64,000 nt of DNA, from the NCBI RefSeq assembly GCF_900176255.2, contig NZ_FXEG02000002.1:1860001-1924000 (forward strand), read 5' to 3'. Of the stretch, positions 28,993 to 37,820 are shown piece after piece. Position 1 is the first letter of the stretch; each line of letters begins with the position of its first letter. Under the pieces are notes generated by a model. It made no database searches and was not told where the DNA came from. It saw only the letters and a list, made by a program, of their open reading frames with translations. The DNA comes from Mycobacterium ahvazicum. GTDB lineage: Bacteria > Actinomycetota > Actinomycetes > Mycobacteriales > Mycobacteriaceae. The translations under genes and the position numbers were made by a program.

Positions 28993-30052
28993 CCAGGTAT
29001 TCCGCGACCTCAGCGACAAGTGCCTCGTCAAGCGGTTTCGCCACGATCCTCAGATCGCCCTCGTCATGCAGTATCGAAAAGTACATGACGCCGTTACGAA
29101 CCTTCTTGTCGCGCTTGAGCGTATCCACCAGCTCCTGGGCCGACGGAATGGCAGAGATCGTGTAGTCGGTGTTGGCGGCCAGGGCGGTGCGTACCCGTGC
29201 GGCCGTTTGCGGGTTGGTCAGGCCCCACCTCATCCCGAGAAAGTTGATCAGGTCCATGCCCCACATCACCGCGATTCCGTGTGGAACTTCGTTATGGGTC
29301 AGCGCTTCCAGCGCGTGTCCGAAGCTATGACCGTAGTTCAGCACGCGCCGCAGATCCGACTCGTGTTCGTCCTGCTCGATCACGAGCCGCTTGCTCTCCA
29401 GCGACTTGCGGATCATCTCCAGCAGACGCGGATTGCGGTGGCCACCGTCTTGTAAAGCCTCGACAAGGTCGCCGAAGAATGCGCCGTCATTGGTGAGCGC
29501 AAGCTTGTAGATCTCGCCATAGCCGGAGTCCAGCTCAACCTGCGGCAGGCTGGCCAGGAATTCCGAGCAGATCACCACGTGGCTGGGCGAATGGAATACG
29601 CCGAGCTGATTCTTCAACGGCAACACGTTGATACTGGATTTCGCGCCGATGCAACTGTCCGCCTGACTGAGCAGCGTCGTCGGAACGTTTGTCCAGCTCA
29701 CGCCGCGGTAATAGACGTGGGCCGCGAAAGTCGCGACGTCCTGTATGACGCCACCACCGATCGCCACGATGCGGGCCGAGCGGGTCGCTTTGTTCTCCAG
29801 CAGCCAGTCGATGAAATGGCCCACTCCGGTAAGTGTTTTGGTTTCTTCGTCCGCCGTCGCTCGATACGTGGGGTACTGCAACAGCCCGTTTAGAGCTTCG
29901 CCATAGATTTCGATCAGAACCTCGTCGATGATGACAAACGTCTCCGGGCCGGCATCGACGAGCGCGGCCACTTGCGTGACATCACCGACGAAATCAACCG
30001 GGTAGTCACCCTGCTCAGACTTGATGATCATCCGATCCTGGGTCACAGGCAC
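28964..30052 (-). CDS. sugar-phosphate cyclase (dehydroquinate-synthase superfamily)
   Basis: About 362 residues. NAD-binding GGGVIQDVATF, then RGVSWTNVPTTLLSQADSC and KSSIN...KNQLGVFHSP. The metal ligands are Glu in SGYGEIYKL and two His in LNYGHSFGHALE and VPHGIAVMWG. The superfamily (dehydroquinate, 2-epi-5-epi-valiolone and 2-deoxy-scyllo-inosose synthases) oxidises, eliminates phosphate from and cyclises a ketose phosphate. Context with kinase, SDR, aldolase and CDP-sugar enzymes argues against a shikimate-pathway AroB. Start GTG 30052 has GGAGG 6 nt upstream and overlaps the SDR stop; GTG 30046 and ATG 30031 are alternatives. Confidence 0.82.
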   Translation of the reverse strand: MPVTQDRMIIKSEQGDYPVDFVGDVTQVAALVDAGPETFVIIDEVLIEIYGEALNGLLQYPTYRATADEETKTLTGVGHFIDWLLENKATRSARIVAIGGGVIQDVATFAAHVYYRGVSWTNVPTTLLSQADSCIGAKSSINVLPLKNQLGVFHSPSHVVICSEFLASLPQVELDSGYGEIYKLALTNDGAFFGDLVEALQDGGHRNPRLLEMIRKSLESKRLVIEQDEHESDLRRVLNYGHSFGHALEALTHNEVPHGIAVMWGMDLINFLGMRWGLTNPQTAARVRTALAANTDYTISAIPSAQELVDTLKRDKKVRNGVMYFSILHDEGDLRIVAKPLDEALVAEVAEYLDDEPLFAAR

Positions 30053-30708
30053 AGAAAACCTCCATCGATCGCTATGGATTGTCCAGTGATATAGGAATTT
30101 TCGGCCGACACCAGCCAGCAAATGAAGCGCGCAATCTCCGCAGGCTCGGCCAGTCGGCCGACTGGGATGCGGGCGGCCAGGGCCTCGAGCTGCTGTGCGT
30201 CGTTGTTCTGGTACGTCAGATCGGTGAGGACGAACCCGGGGGCGACACAGTTCGCGATCACACCGAAGAGCCCGTACTCGACCGCAACCGACCGCACTAC
30301 TTCCTCGATCGCTGCCTTCGACGAACTGTAGGCAACCCGTCCGGCACGAGCCCGGTGGGCGTAGACGCTCGAGACCGCGACGACTCTGCCGTAACCGGCA
30401 GCCGCCATTTGGGGTAGCAATCCTTGCAGGAGTGTAAGGTTGCAACCAACATTGACTTGTTGAGTTCTTGACCAGTTCTCCATCGAAATGTCCTGCAGCG
30501 GTTCAGGAAAATTGATTCCTGCGTTGAGCACCAAGATGTCGATTGGCTCGTCGAGGTCGCGCAGATAGGCAGACACGGATTCAGGGTCTGCGAGGTCGAG
30601 TTCCTTACGGCCGGGCCGCAGCACTCGAACTCCTTTCCCCTCCAAGGCGTCAGCGACTGCGAGGCCGATTCCCCGCGCGGCGCCGGTCACGAGAGCTGTG
30701 GGCGTCAC
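30043..30708 (-). CDS. short-chain dehydrogenase/reductase
   Basis: 221 residues of classical SDR: cofactor loop TGAARGIG, NAG, catalytic Ser in VSSVYAH and YSSSK, and a C-terminal SYITGQSIAIDGGFLCL close to FabG-type enzymes. It would oxidise or reduce a hydroxyl/ketone of the cyclitol or branched sugar made by its neighbours. Its stop overlaps the start region of the cyclase gene (GTGA), implying translational coupling, so the two steps may be consecutive. It is separated from the aldolase gene by 140 bp. Confidence 0.85.
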   Translation of the reverse strand: MTPTALVTGAARGIGLAVADALEGKGVRVLRPGRKELDLADPESVSAYLRDLDEPIDILVLNAGINFPEPLQDISMENWSRTQQVNVGCNLTLLQGLLPQMAAAGYGRVVAVSSVYAHRARAGRVAYSSSKAAIEEVVRSVAVEYGLFGVIANCVAPGFVLTDLTYQNNDAQQLEALAARIPVGRLAEPAEIARFICWLVSAENSYITGQSIAIDGGFLCL

Positions 30709-30848
30709 GTGTCTTCAGAACCCGCGATCGAGGACGATGCTGCGGCACTGGCCTGACCGGTCACGCTCGTCCCCTTCTTGTTGCACGTGCCCACCACGCT
30801 ATCCGTAGCAAATGCGGCAGCGGCGATCTAAGGCGGTGCCGACTGGGC

Positions 30849-31649
30849 TCAGTGGTGGTTGAGAACCTTCCAGCGCGCATCAAGCATCTCGATGCGCTTG
30901 GCGTCCTCGTCGGTGATGTGGCCGTAGTAGTCGCGCTTGTTGAGCAGCCAGAGCAACTCGAAGTGCACGGCGTTAAGTAGCCCATCGCCAATGGAATCGA
31001 GGGTTCCGGCCGAACCGTCGAACACGACCTTGCGAGTTTCAAAACGCGTCAGGTGTACCGCCGCGACCTCGCGGATGGTGTCCAGCGTGTCGCTCGAAAT
31101 CGCGCCGCCGAGAACCAGGTCGAGCCCGGCGCCCTTTGCCTTCTCGGCGACAGTGGTCACATACTGGGTGATCTCGGGGCTGTTGATGGTATCGCGGGTT
31201 TGGCCAAGCGATCCGGTGAAGTCCACGCGGCCGAAGACGATGCCGTGCACACCGCGGTTCTTCTTGGCCAGATCCAGCATGGCATCCAGGTTGTTGTAAC
31301 CCGTGATTGTCTCCAGGTTGAACAGGAAATCGGTGTCGAGTTCCTCGTCCTCGTCGTAGACGGTGTTCTTGGCCGCGACGTACTTCGACAGCGCGTAGGC
31401 GGTTTCCACCATTGGTGCGACGATATAGCGCACGCCGATCTGCTTGGCCTCCAACAGGTCACGCATGGCCTCGCACCCGCCGATTTTCACGGTTAGTGGC
31501 AGACCCGCAGAACGTGCGATGTCGACAAGGCGCAGCAGCTCGTCGATTCGGGTGCCTTCGGCCTCGAACTCTGCCTTGACACTCACGACGCCGTGTTTTT
31601 CCTTGCCGGCGCGCAGGATGTCGACCATTTGCCGTTCGGTCTTGTTCAT
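30849..31649 (-). CDS. HpcH/HpaI-type (citrate lyase beta-like) aldolase
   Basis: 266 residues. TIM-barrel class II aldolase pattern: [30 protein letters not shown] with the metal-binding Glu, and [15 protein letters not shown] with the metal-binding Asp. Family members join or split pyruvate/acyl units and aldehydes. In this operon it could make a deoxyketose precursor for the kinase and cyclase, or trim a carbon chain; neither can be chosen from sequence. It lies between the TPP enzyme (94 bp upstream) and the SDR. Confidence 0.78.
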   Translation of the reverse strand: MNKTERQMVDILRAGKEKHGVVSVKAEFEAEGTRIDELLRLVDIARSAGLPLTVKIGGCEAMRDLLEAKQIGVRYIVAPMVETAYALSKYVAAKNTVYDEDEELDTDFLFNLETITGYNNLDAMLDLAKKNRGVHGIVFGRVDFTGSLGQTRDTINSPEITQYVTTVAEKAKGAGLDLVLGGAISSDTLDTIREVAAVHLTRFETRKVVFDGSAGTLDSIGDGLLNAVHFELLWLLNKRDYYGHITDEDAKRIEMLDARWKVLNHH

Positions 31650-31743
31650 GTTGCCTTCCCCTGTATGGGCCCCATTAATCTGCAGAGAATGATTCCGCGT
31701 CGTCCTGCTAAACGGGCGATTTTGGGCAAAACAGCCGGGGCGC

Positions 31744-33567
31744 TCAATTTGCGCCTGCGACTTGCGACATAGCGGCTCCGAGGTGGACGGTCACCCGCTT
31801 CTCCACCTCAGGAGGAAGGTCGGGACTCATCCGGTGCAGCGGGTTGGACTTCATCGAACCGTCGGCCTGTACCGCCGATGTGATTTTCGGGTAGTAGGTC
31901 TGATCCGGGTCGATGGGCACTTCGATGAGCGCCGGGCCGTCCGCGTCCAACAGGGATGCGACTGAAGGAGCGTCCAATCCAGCCTCGGCGTCGAGCCGGG
32001 TGAACGGGATGCGATATGCCCGGGCCAGCTCCTCCCAGCTCGGCAGACCCAGGCCGGTTTGCGCGTCGCAACCGATCCACGCTCCTGCAAAGTAGTTGCG
32101 TTGTGTCATTCGGATCGACGCATATCCATTGTTGTTGAGAACGAAGACCTTGACATTTGCACCGGTCGCGGCCAGCGTGCCGAGCTCCTGGAGATTTTGG
32201 GCGAATCCGCCGTCCCCCTCGGTGAGGAACACCTGGTGGTGCGGGTTGGCCAGCGCCGCGCCGATCGCCCCGGATAGCCCGTAGCCCATGCTGGCCAGCG
32301 CCTTGTTCGAAATGATTTTCTGGTCGGCTCGCAGTTGGACGGCCTGCATCGCGACAGTGAAGGCGCCGCCGCTGCTGCAGGGCACCACGATGGCGTCGGG
32401 CCGGGCAACCTCGGCCAACCGCATCGCGAACTTGTAAGGCTCTACATATCCCGGGGCCGTGACGTTCTGCGGGTCGTTCAGCGGCAGCTCGTCGCGCACC
32501 GAAGCGACGAATTGCCGCCACGCCTGCCAGCGATCGGGATCGCCGAGGTCGGAGGTGTAGAACGCCGACAGAAACCGGTCGGCGTCGCCGCGCACCGCGA
32601 GATCGACGCGCGGATGACCCTTCTCGAGTTCAGCGGCGTCGACGTCGACCTGGACCAACCGACCCGCGGGTACGAACTCTTCCCAGGCGAAACCGGTCTG
32701 CTGCAGCCCCAGCCGACTGCCGACCGCGATCACCAGATCTGCCTGCTGAAGGAGGATGTTGGCCGACCGCTGTCCCCAGGTGTTCGGGCGGCCCGCGTAC
32801 ATCGGGTGTTCGGTCGGAACCCGGTCGGCTCCGTGCCAGGTGGTCATCAACGGGATGCCCGCGGCTTCCGTCCGCTGGCTCAGAGCTCGCACCGCCGCAC
32901 GGCTTACCCCGCCGCCGATCAACACGACAGGACGCTCCGACTTGCGCGTCCAGCTCAGCACTTGTTCCAGATCCGTCGCCGACACCTCGGGGAGGGCGGC
33001 CGCTGCCGGAACGGCGCCGCCGTCCTGGTCCGCCAGCGCGGGTGCCCCCTGTGCGTCGAGGCAGACTTCCAGGAAGACCGGTCCTTGCCGGGGGGTGCGC
33101 CCGTCCAGCACAGCGTCGAGTATTACCTCGCGGGCGACTGGCCGTTCGATGCGGATCGCGCGTTTGGTGACACTGCGCACCAGCTCCACGCCGTCGATCT
33201 CCTGGATGCCGCGCTGGCGCACCGCCCCGCGGCTGAGGTCGCTGCTTTTGACCTGCCCGCCGATGATGAGCAGTTCGCGGCTCTCTTGCCACGCGCCCGC
33301 GATTCCGGTGATCGCATTGGTGATTCCGGGGCCGGCCGTCACCAATGCCATTGCGCGGCCGGTGTTCTCGTCGCGAGCGGCGTTGAAGTATTCGACCGCG
33401 ATCGCGGCGGCGACCTCGTGCACGAACGGCACGCACTCCACCCTCGTGCGCACCGAGTTCAGCAGGTGCATGTTGTTGCCGCCCGCCACGAAGAAGCAGT
33501 GCGTATACCCGGCGGCGACCAGCCAGTCGATCAGCTGATCCGAGTATTTCGAGGGCGGAGAGCTCAT
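31744..33567 (-). CDS. TPP-dependent acetolactate-synthase-like ligase (possibly YerE-like)
   Basis: 607 residues with the three ALS-type domains: PYR domain with the activating Glu in [16 protein letters not shown] and [13 protein letters not shown], a central domain (about 190-340), and the PP domain with the TPP-Mg motif [13 protein letters not shown]...NNNGY. True biosynthetic ALS would sit with ilvN/ilvC; here it is within CDP-deoxysugar genes. YerE of Yersinia is a related enzyme that adds a two-carbon unit to C4 of CDP-4-keto-3,6-dideoxyglucose. A similar C-C ligation is the best guess, with an unknown acyl donor. It overlaps the glycosyltransferase gene upstream by 4 bp. Confidence 0.82.
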   Translation of the reverse strand: MSSPPSKYSDQLIDWLVAAGYTHCFFVAGGNNMHLLNSVRTRVECVPFVHEVAAAIAVEYFNAARDENTGRAMALVTAGPGITNAITGIAGAWQESRELLIIGGQVKSSDLSRGAVRQRGIQEIDGVELVRSVTKRAIRIERPVAREVILDAVLDGRTPRQGPVFLEVCLDAQGAPALADQDGGAVPAAAALPEVSATDLEQVLSWTRKSERPVVLIGGGVSRAAVRALSQRTEAAGIPLMTTWHGADRVPTEHPMYAGRPNTWGQRSANILLQQADLVIAVGSRLGLQQTGFAWEEFVPAGRLVQVDVDAAELEKGHPRVDLAVRGDADRFLSAFYTSDLGDPDRWQAWRQFVASVRDELPLNDPQNVTAPGYVEPYKFAMRLAEVARPDAIVVPCSSGGAFTVAMQAVQLRADQKIISNKALASMGYGLSGAIGAALANPHHQVFLTEGDGGFAQNLQELGTLAATGANVKVFVLNNNGYASIRMTQRNYFAGAWIGCDAQTGLGLPSWEELARAYRIPFTRLDAEAGLDAPSVASLLDADGPALIEVPIDPDQTYYPKITSAVQADGSMKSNPLHRMSPDLPPEVEKRVTVHLGAAMSQVAGAN

Positions 33568-34514
33568 ATACCAACCTTCTGGCTGACGACGAAGTTGGGG
33601 CGTTGCTTGACCTCTTCGTATATGAGCGCGAGGTATTCACCGACGACCCCGAGTAGCAGTGTGGTTACCCCGAAACCGATCAGCATGACGCAGATGAGCG
33701 ACCCGAACCCGGGGAAGGGGACGCCGTAGAAGATAAAGCGCGCGGCCAGCACGAAAACCGCGATAGCCGCTGCGGCACTGAGGAAAAAGCCGGTCATGGT
33801 GATCAGACGCAGCGGCACGTAGGAGTGGGCGAGGATGCCCTTGCCGGCCAGGTCCATCACCTTGAGGGTGTAGGCCTTGGATTCCCCCGCAAAACGGGGC
33901 GCCCGTTTCATCGGCAGCCCGATCGACTTGAACCCGACCCATGAGAAGAGTCCCCGGACGAAGCGGTTACGCTCTTCCATCGAGCGAACGACTTCGTAGA
34001 CCTTACGGTCGACCAAGCGAAAGTCGCTGGCATTACTGGTAATTCGGTCGTCGGTGAGCTTGCCCGCCAGCCAATAGAACAGTTGAGAGTTCATCTTGCG
34101 AATGGGTCCGGTGCCGCCGCGCTCGGTGACCACCCCGTAGACGTTCTCGTAGCCCTGCTCCCATGCCCGGATCATCTCCGGGATGAACTCGGGCGGATCC
34201 TGCAGATCGGCGGTCATCAGCACGACGGCGTCGGCGTCGACGATATTGAGGCCGGCCGTCAGGCCGCCGTCCATCCGGAAATTGCGCGCCAGTTGCACGA
34301 TCTTGAACCGCGGGTCCGCCTGATGGATCCTGAGCAGCTTGTCCATCGTGTCGTCGCTCGAGCCGTTTTCGACGATGATCGCCTCGAAGTCATACTCCGG
34401 CTCGGAGTCGAAGACCGCGGCCAGCTGGCGAGCCAGCTCCTCGACGCAATCACTTTCGTTGTAGGCAGGCGCGATTACGGCGATCTTCTTCTTCACTCCC
34501 ACACCTACTCCCAT
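33564..34514 (-). CDS. polyprenyl-phosphate glycosyltransferase, DPM1/GtrB-like (GT2)
   Basis: About 316 residues. A GT-A domain (VIAPAYNESDCVEELARQL, IIVENGSSDDT, LMTADLQDPPE with the metal-binding D-x-D-type cluster) is followed by two C-terminal membrane helices (about 235-300). This is the layout of GtrB/ArnC enzymes that load a sugar from a nucleotide onto polyprenyl phosphate. The ATG at 34514 overlaps the end of rfbF; GTG 34502, with GGGAG upstream, is also possible. Its position next to rfbF suggests that the CDP-linked sugar is its donor. Confidence 0.85.
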   Translation of the reverse strand: MGVGVGVKKKIAVIAPAYNESDCVEELARQLAAVFDSEPEYDFEAIIVENGSSDDTMDKLLRIHQADPRFKIVQLARNFRMDGGLTAGLNIVDADAVVLMTADLQDPPEFIPEMIRAWEQGYENVYGVVTERGGTGPIRKMNSQLFYWLAGKLTDDRITSNASDFRLVDRKVYEVVRSMEERNRFVRGLFSWVGFKSIGLPMKRAPRFAGESKAYTLKVMDLAGKGILAHSYVPLRLITMTGFFLSAAAAIAVFVLAARFIFYGVPFPGFGSLICVMLIGFGVTTLLLGVVGEYLALIYEEVKQRPNFVVSQKVGI

Positions 34515-35281
34515 ACTTTCCACGGCGGGTTCCCACTGTTCCAGAGATTGTTCAGCAGCTGGGATTCTCGGAAGGTATCCATTGGCTGCCAAAACCCCCG
34601 GTGCGGGAACGCGGCGATCTGGCGGTCTTCGGCCAGACGAAGCAGCGGCTTGTCCTCCAATACGGTTTCGTCGCCGTCGAGGTAGTTGAACACCCCCGGC
34701 TCGAAGATGAAGTAGCCGATGTTGATCCAGTCCTCAGTCTTGGGCTTCTCCCTGAACTTGGCGACCGCACCGTCCTGCTCGAGGTCAATGACCCCGAACC
34801 GGCTCATCGGCTGGGTCGCGGTCACGGTCGCGAGTTTGCCGTGCGACTTGTGAAACTCCAGCAGGGCTGGAATATCGACATCCGCGATACCGTCGCCATA
34901 CGTACAGAGGAACGCTTCGTCGCCCACGTACTTCTGAATGCGCTTGATCCGGCCGCCCGTCATGGTGTTCAGGCCGGTGTCGGCGACGGTGACCCGCCAG
35001 TTGAATTCGTCGTGCGAACCGTGATATTCGATGCTCGACTGGTCACCGAGGGTGATCGTGAAGTCCAGGTTCGACACCCCATAGTTCGAAAAGTAGTTCT
35101 TGATGTACTCGCTCTTATAGCCCGTGCACACGACGAACTCCGAAATGCCGTGATGTCCAAGGATCTTCATGATGTGCCAGAGCACCGGCCGTCCGCCGAC
35201 CTCGACCATCGGCTTGGGCCGGAACTCGGTCTCCTCCCGCATACGGGTACCCAGACCACCAGCGAGAAGCACGGCTTTCAT
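34505..35281 (-). CDS. rfbF: glucose-1-phosphate cytidylyltransferase
   Basis: 258 residues, essentially the family length (257). Nucleotidyltransferase signature AVLLAGGLGTRMREETEFRP with KPMVEVGGRPVLWHI, plus CTYGDGIADVD and PHRGFWQPMDTFRE characteristic of RfbF/AscA/DdhA. It makes CDP-glucose from CTP and glucose-1-phosphate, the first step to 3,6-dideoxyhexoses. It heads the minus-strand operon. rfbH and rfbG, the next enzymes of the pathway, are transcribed divergently from the same 152-bp region. Confidence 0.95.
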   Translation of the reverse strand: MKAVLLAGGLGTRMREETEFRPKPMVEVGGRPVLWHIMKILGHHGISEFVVCTGYKSEYIKNYFSNYGVSNLDFTITLGDQSSIEYHGSHDEFNWRVTVADTGLNTMTGGRIKRIQKYVGDEAFLCTYGDGIADVDIPALLEFHKSHGKLATVTATQPMSRFGVIDLEQDGAVAKFREKPKTEDWINIGYFIFEPGVFNYLDGDETVLEDKPLLRLAEDRQIAAFPHRGFWQPMDTFRESQLLNNLWNSGNPPWKVWE

Positions 35282-35433
35282 GAGGAGTTGTCCAATCTCA
35301 AGGCAATCGTTCCCCGACCGGTTTTGCTGACGCGGCGTCGCGCAGGTGACACACTAGCAATGTCGAGAAGCGGCGGCGGGGTTTCCCGGGCCCGCTGGGC
35401 GCCGTACAGACCACACACGCATGAGGAGATCTC
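35282..35433. promoter_or_regulatory. divergent control region of the two CDP-sugar operons
   Basis: 152 bp between rfbF (minus) and rfbH (plus). It must hold promoters for both operons and so would coordinate CDP-sugar supply with the TPP/cyclase branch. A strong Shine-Dalgarno GAGGAG (35423-35428) lies 5 nt before the proposed ATT start of rfbH. No clear Shine-Dalgarno precedes rfbF. I could not assign convincing -35/-10 pairs. Confidence 0.5.
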
Positions 35434-36801
35434 ATTTCAAGACTCGATACCGATGGGCTTTCGGGGGGCGGGCTTGAGGAGTATCGCGAGGATATCCTTG
35501 CCGCGGTCCGTGAATACGCGAAGCGCAAGCTAACAACTTCGGAGTTCGTCCCCGGCGTCACGCCGGTCCCCGTGTCGGGCAAGGTCCTCGACGCGGAGGA
35601 TTTCGCGGCGCTGGTCGATGCCTCGCTCGACGGCTGGCTGACCGCGGGGCGGTTTCATCCGCTATTCGAGCGCGCCCTGGCCCGTTACGTGGGCGCCCGG
35701 GGAGCCATCTTCGTCAACAGCGGGTCGAGCGCCAACTTGGTTGCGCTCAGCGCCCTGACCAGCCCGAAGCTTGGGCAATACAAGAAGAGATTCGGCAAGC
35801 GTCCGCTGCAACCCGGCGACGAGGTGCTGACTGTTGCCTCGGGATTTCCCACGACGGTCAACCCGATCATCCAGAACGGAATGCGTCCGGTCGTCGTCGA
35901 TATCGAACTGGGAACCTACGACGCCATTCCAGACAGGCTCCGCGAGGCCGTCAGTCCCAAGACGCGGGCCATCATGATGGCCCATACATTGGGCAATCCC
36001 TTCGACCTCGACACCGTCGAGGAGCTGTGCGACAAGCACGGCCTGTGGTTGGTCGAAGATTCGTGTGACGCTCTCGGGTCGACGTACGACGGGAAGCGCA
36101 CCGGCAGTTTCGGCGACACCGCGACGGTGAGTTTCTACCCCGCGCACCACATTACGACCGGCGAGGGCGGGGCGGTGTTCGTCAAGTCGGCGCTGGTCCG
36201 TAAGCAGGCGGAGTCGTTCCGCGACTGGGGCCGGGACTGCTACTGCGCGCCGGGCAACGACAACACCTGCGAGAAACGGTTCGAGTGGCAGCTCGGCGAC
36301 CTGCCCAGGGGCTACGACCACAAATACATCTACAGCCATATCGGTTACAACCTGAAGGCCACCGACATGCAGGCCGCGGTTGGCCTGTCCCAGATGGCCA
36401 AGCTCGACGGTTTCGTCAAGGCGCGCAAGGACAATTTCGAATACCTGACCGCACGGCTGACCGGTGTCGAGGGGCTCATCCTGCCGGTCGCGACACCCAA
36501 GTCGGACCCATCCTGGTTCGGCTATCCGATCACGCTGCACCCTGAGCACCCCGTCGACCGCACCAAATTCATGCAGTTCCTCGACGAGCGCAAGATCGGG
36601 TTTCGTCAACTCTTCGCCGGCAACCTGGTCAAACAGCCGGCCTACCGCGACGTCGACTTCCGGATCGTGGGCGACTTGACCAACACCGACATCGTGATGA
36701 ACCGGACGTTCTGGGTCGGTACCTATCCCGCACTGACGACCCCGATGCTCGACTTTGTGGCGGATTCGATCCGCGAGTACATGGCCGAGGCCGCCCGATA
36801 G
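35434..36801 (+). CDS. rfbH: CDP-4-keto-6-deoxyglucose 3-dehydrase (E1), proposed ATT start
   Basis: PLP/iron-sulfur enzyme that removes the C3 hydroxyl to give CDP-4-keto-3,6-dideoxyglucose. The diagnostic features are present: [13 protein letters not shown] with His in place of the aminotransferase Lys, and the [2Fe-2S] spacing C-x57-C-x-C-x7-C (DSCDALG...DCYC...NTC). The first standard start is GTG 35572, but that omits [15 protein letters not shown] and [12 protein letters not shown], which match the RfbH N-terminus. The frame is closed by TGA at 35422, and no ATG, GTG or TTG lies between. ATT 35434 behind GAGGAG is therefore proposed (455 residues). The partner E3 reductase is not in the window. 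Confidence 0.88.
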   Translation: MSRLDTDGLSGGGLEEYREDILAAVREYAKRKLTTSEFVPGVTPVPVSGKVLDAEDFAALVDASLDGWLTAGRFHPLFERALARYVGARGAIFVNSGSSANLVALSALTSPKLGQYKKRFGKRPLQPGDEVLTVASGFPTTVNPIIQNGMRPVVVDIELGTYDAIPDRLREAVSPKTRAIMMAHTLGNPFDLDTVEELCDKHGLWLVEDSCDALGSTYDGKRTGSFGDTATVSFYPAHHITTGEGGAVFVKSALVRKQAESFRDWGRDCYCAPGNDNTCEKRFEWQLGDLPRGYDHKYIYSHIGYNLKATDMQAAVGLSQMAKLDGFVKARKDNFEYLTARLTGVEGLILPVATPKSDPSWFGYPITLHPEHPVDRTKFMQFLDERKIGFRQLFAGNLVKQPAYRDVDFRIVGDLTNTDIVMNRTFWVGTYPALTTPMLDFVADSIREYMAEAAR

Positions 36802-36803
36802 CC

Positions 36804-37820
36804 GTGCATTATCTGGTCACCGGGCATACCGGGTTCAAAGGAGCCTGGCTCGCGCTGCTGCTGCTTGGCCGTGGCCATCGAGTCTCGGGTCTGGCCCTCG
36901 ACCCGGCGGAGGGAAGCCTGTTCGAGCGGGTGGGCCTGGCGGACCAGCTCGTCCGCGACCTGCGGCTGGACATCCGCGACGCCGAGGCCACCGCCGCCGC
37001 GGTGGCGGCCGTCGCGCCCGACGCCGTGGTGCACATGGCCGCGCAGGCGCTGGTCCGGGAGTCCTACCGGGACCCGAGGTACACCTACGAGACCAATGCG
37101 ATCGGCACGCTCAACGTGATCGAGGCTGTCGCGGCCGCCGAATCCGTGCGTGCGCACGTCGTCGTGACCACCGACAAGGTCTACCGCAACGTCGGCCAGC
37201 AGGCCGGGTACGTCGAAACCGACCCCCTCGGCGGCGACGATCCGTACAGCGCGTCGAAGGCTATGGCGGATCTGCTGGCACAGTCTTGGATTCGTAGTTT
37301 CCCCGGCACGCCGACCGCGATTGCGCGAGCGGGCAATGTCATCGGTGGCGGGGACATCAGTCGTGATCGGTTGTTACCGGACTTGATCGCCGCGTACGCG
37401 GGCGGCCAGGCGCCGCAGCTGCGCTTCCCGCACGCGGTGCGCCCGTGGCAGCACGTGCTCGACTGCCTGAACGGCTATCTGACCCTCGTCGACGCGCTGC
37501 TGGCCGGCTCGGGGCTGGGCGAGTGGAACTTCGGGCCGGGCCGCGACAGCTTTGTCGAGGTCGGGGAGGTGGCCACGCTGGCCGCCCAGCTGTGGGGCGG
37601 CGGCGCGCATTGGGACTTCGACCGCGGTGAGCACCCCCACGAGGCGAACTTGCTGGCGCTCGACGCGGGCAAGGCGCAACGCGAACTCGACTGGCGCAAC
37701 CGCCTGGCTTTCCGTGATGCACTGGCGTGGACAGTCGATTGGGAGCGGCGCGTGCATGCGGGTGCGGACCCGCTCGCCGTGACCCGGGAGCAGATCGCCG
37801 CGTTCGAAAGCGTCGAGTGA
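36804..37820 (+). CDS. rfbG: CDP-glucose 4,6-dehydratase
   Basis: 338 residues. Extended SDR with GHTGFKGAWLALLLL (the GHTGFKG variant is typical of CDP-glucose 4,6-dehydratases), VVTTDKVYRN, and YSASK as Y-x-x-x-K. ARAGNVIGGGDISRDRLLPD and RPWQHVLDCLNGYL are further RfbG hallmarks. It converts CDP-glucose to CDP-4-keto-6-deoxyglucose, the substrate of RfbH. GTG start 2 bp after the rfbH stop; its own stop overlaps the next gene (GTGA). Confidence 0.95.
   Translation: MHYLVTGHTGFKGAWLALLLLGRGHRVSGLALDPAEGSLFERVGLADQLVRDLRLDIRDAEATAAAVAAVAPDAVVHMAAQALVRESYRDPRYTYETNAIGTLNVIEAVAAAESVRAHVVVTTDKVYRNVGQQAGYVETDPLGGDDPYSASKAMADLLAQSWIRSFPGTPTAIARAGNVIGGGDISRDRLLPDLIAAYAGGQAPQLRFPHAVRPWQHVLDCLNGYLTLVDALLAGSGLGEWNFGPGRDSFVEVGEVATLAAQLWGGGAHWDFDRGEHPHEANLLALDAGKAQRELDWRNRLAFRDALAWTVDWERRVHAGADPLAVTREQIAAFESVE

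Noticed and set aside
28964..30052. Annotation as shikimate-pathway 3-dehydroquinate synthase (aroB)
   Set aside because: No aroC, aroK or other shikimate gene nearby; the neighbours are sugar-modifying enzymes.
31744..33567. Annotation as housekeeping acetolactate synthase (ilvB)
   Set aside because: No ilvN or ilvC nearby, and it is embedded with overlap in a CDP-deoxysugar operon; a specialised TPP ligase fits better.
35434..36801. Annotation as a sugar aminotransferase (DegT family)
   Set aside because: The PLP lysine is replaced by histidine and the iron-sulfur cysteines are present, as in the 3-dehydrase E1.
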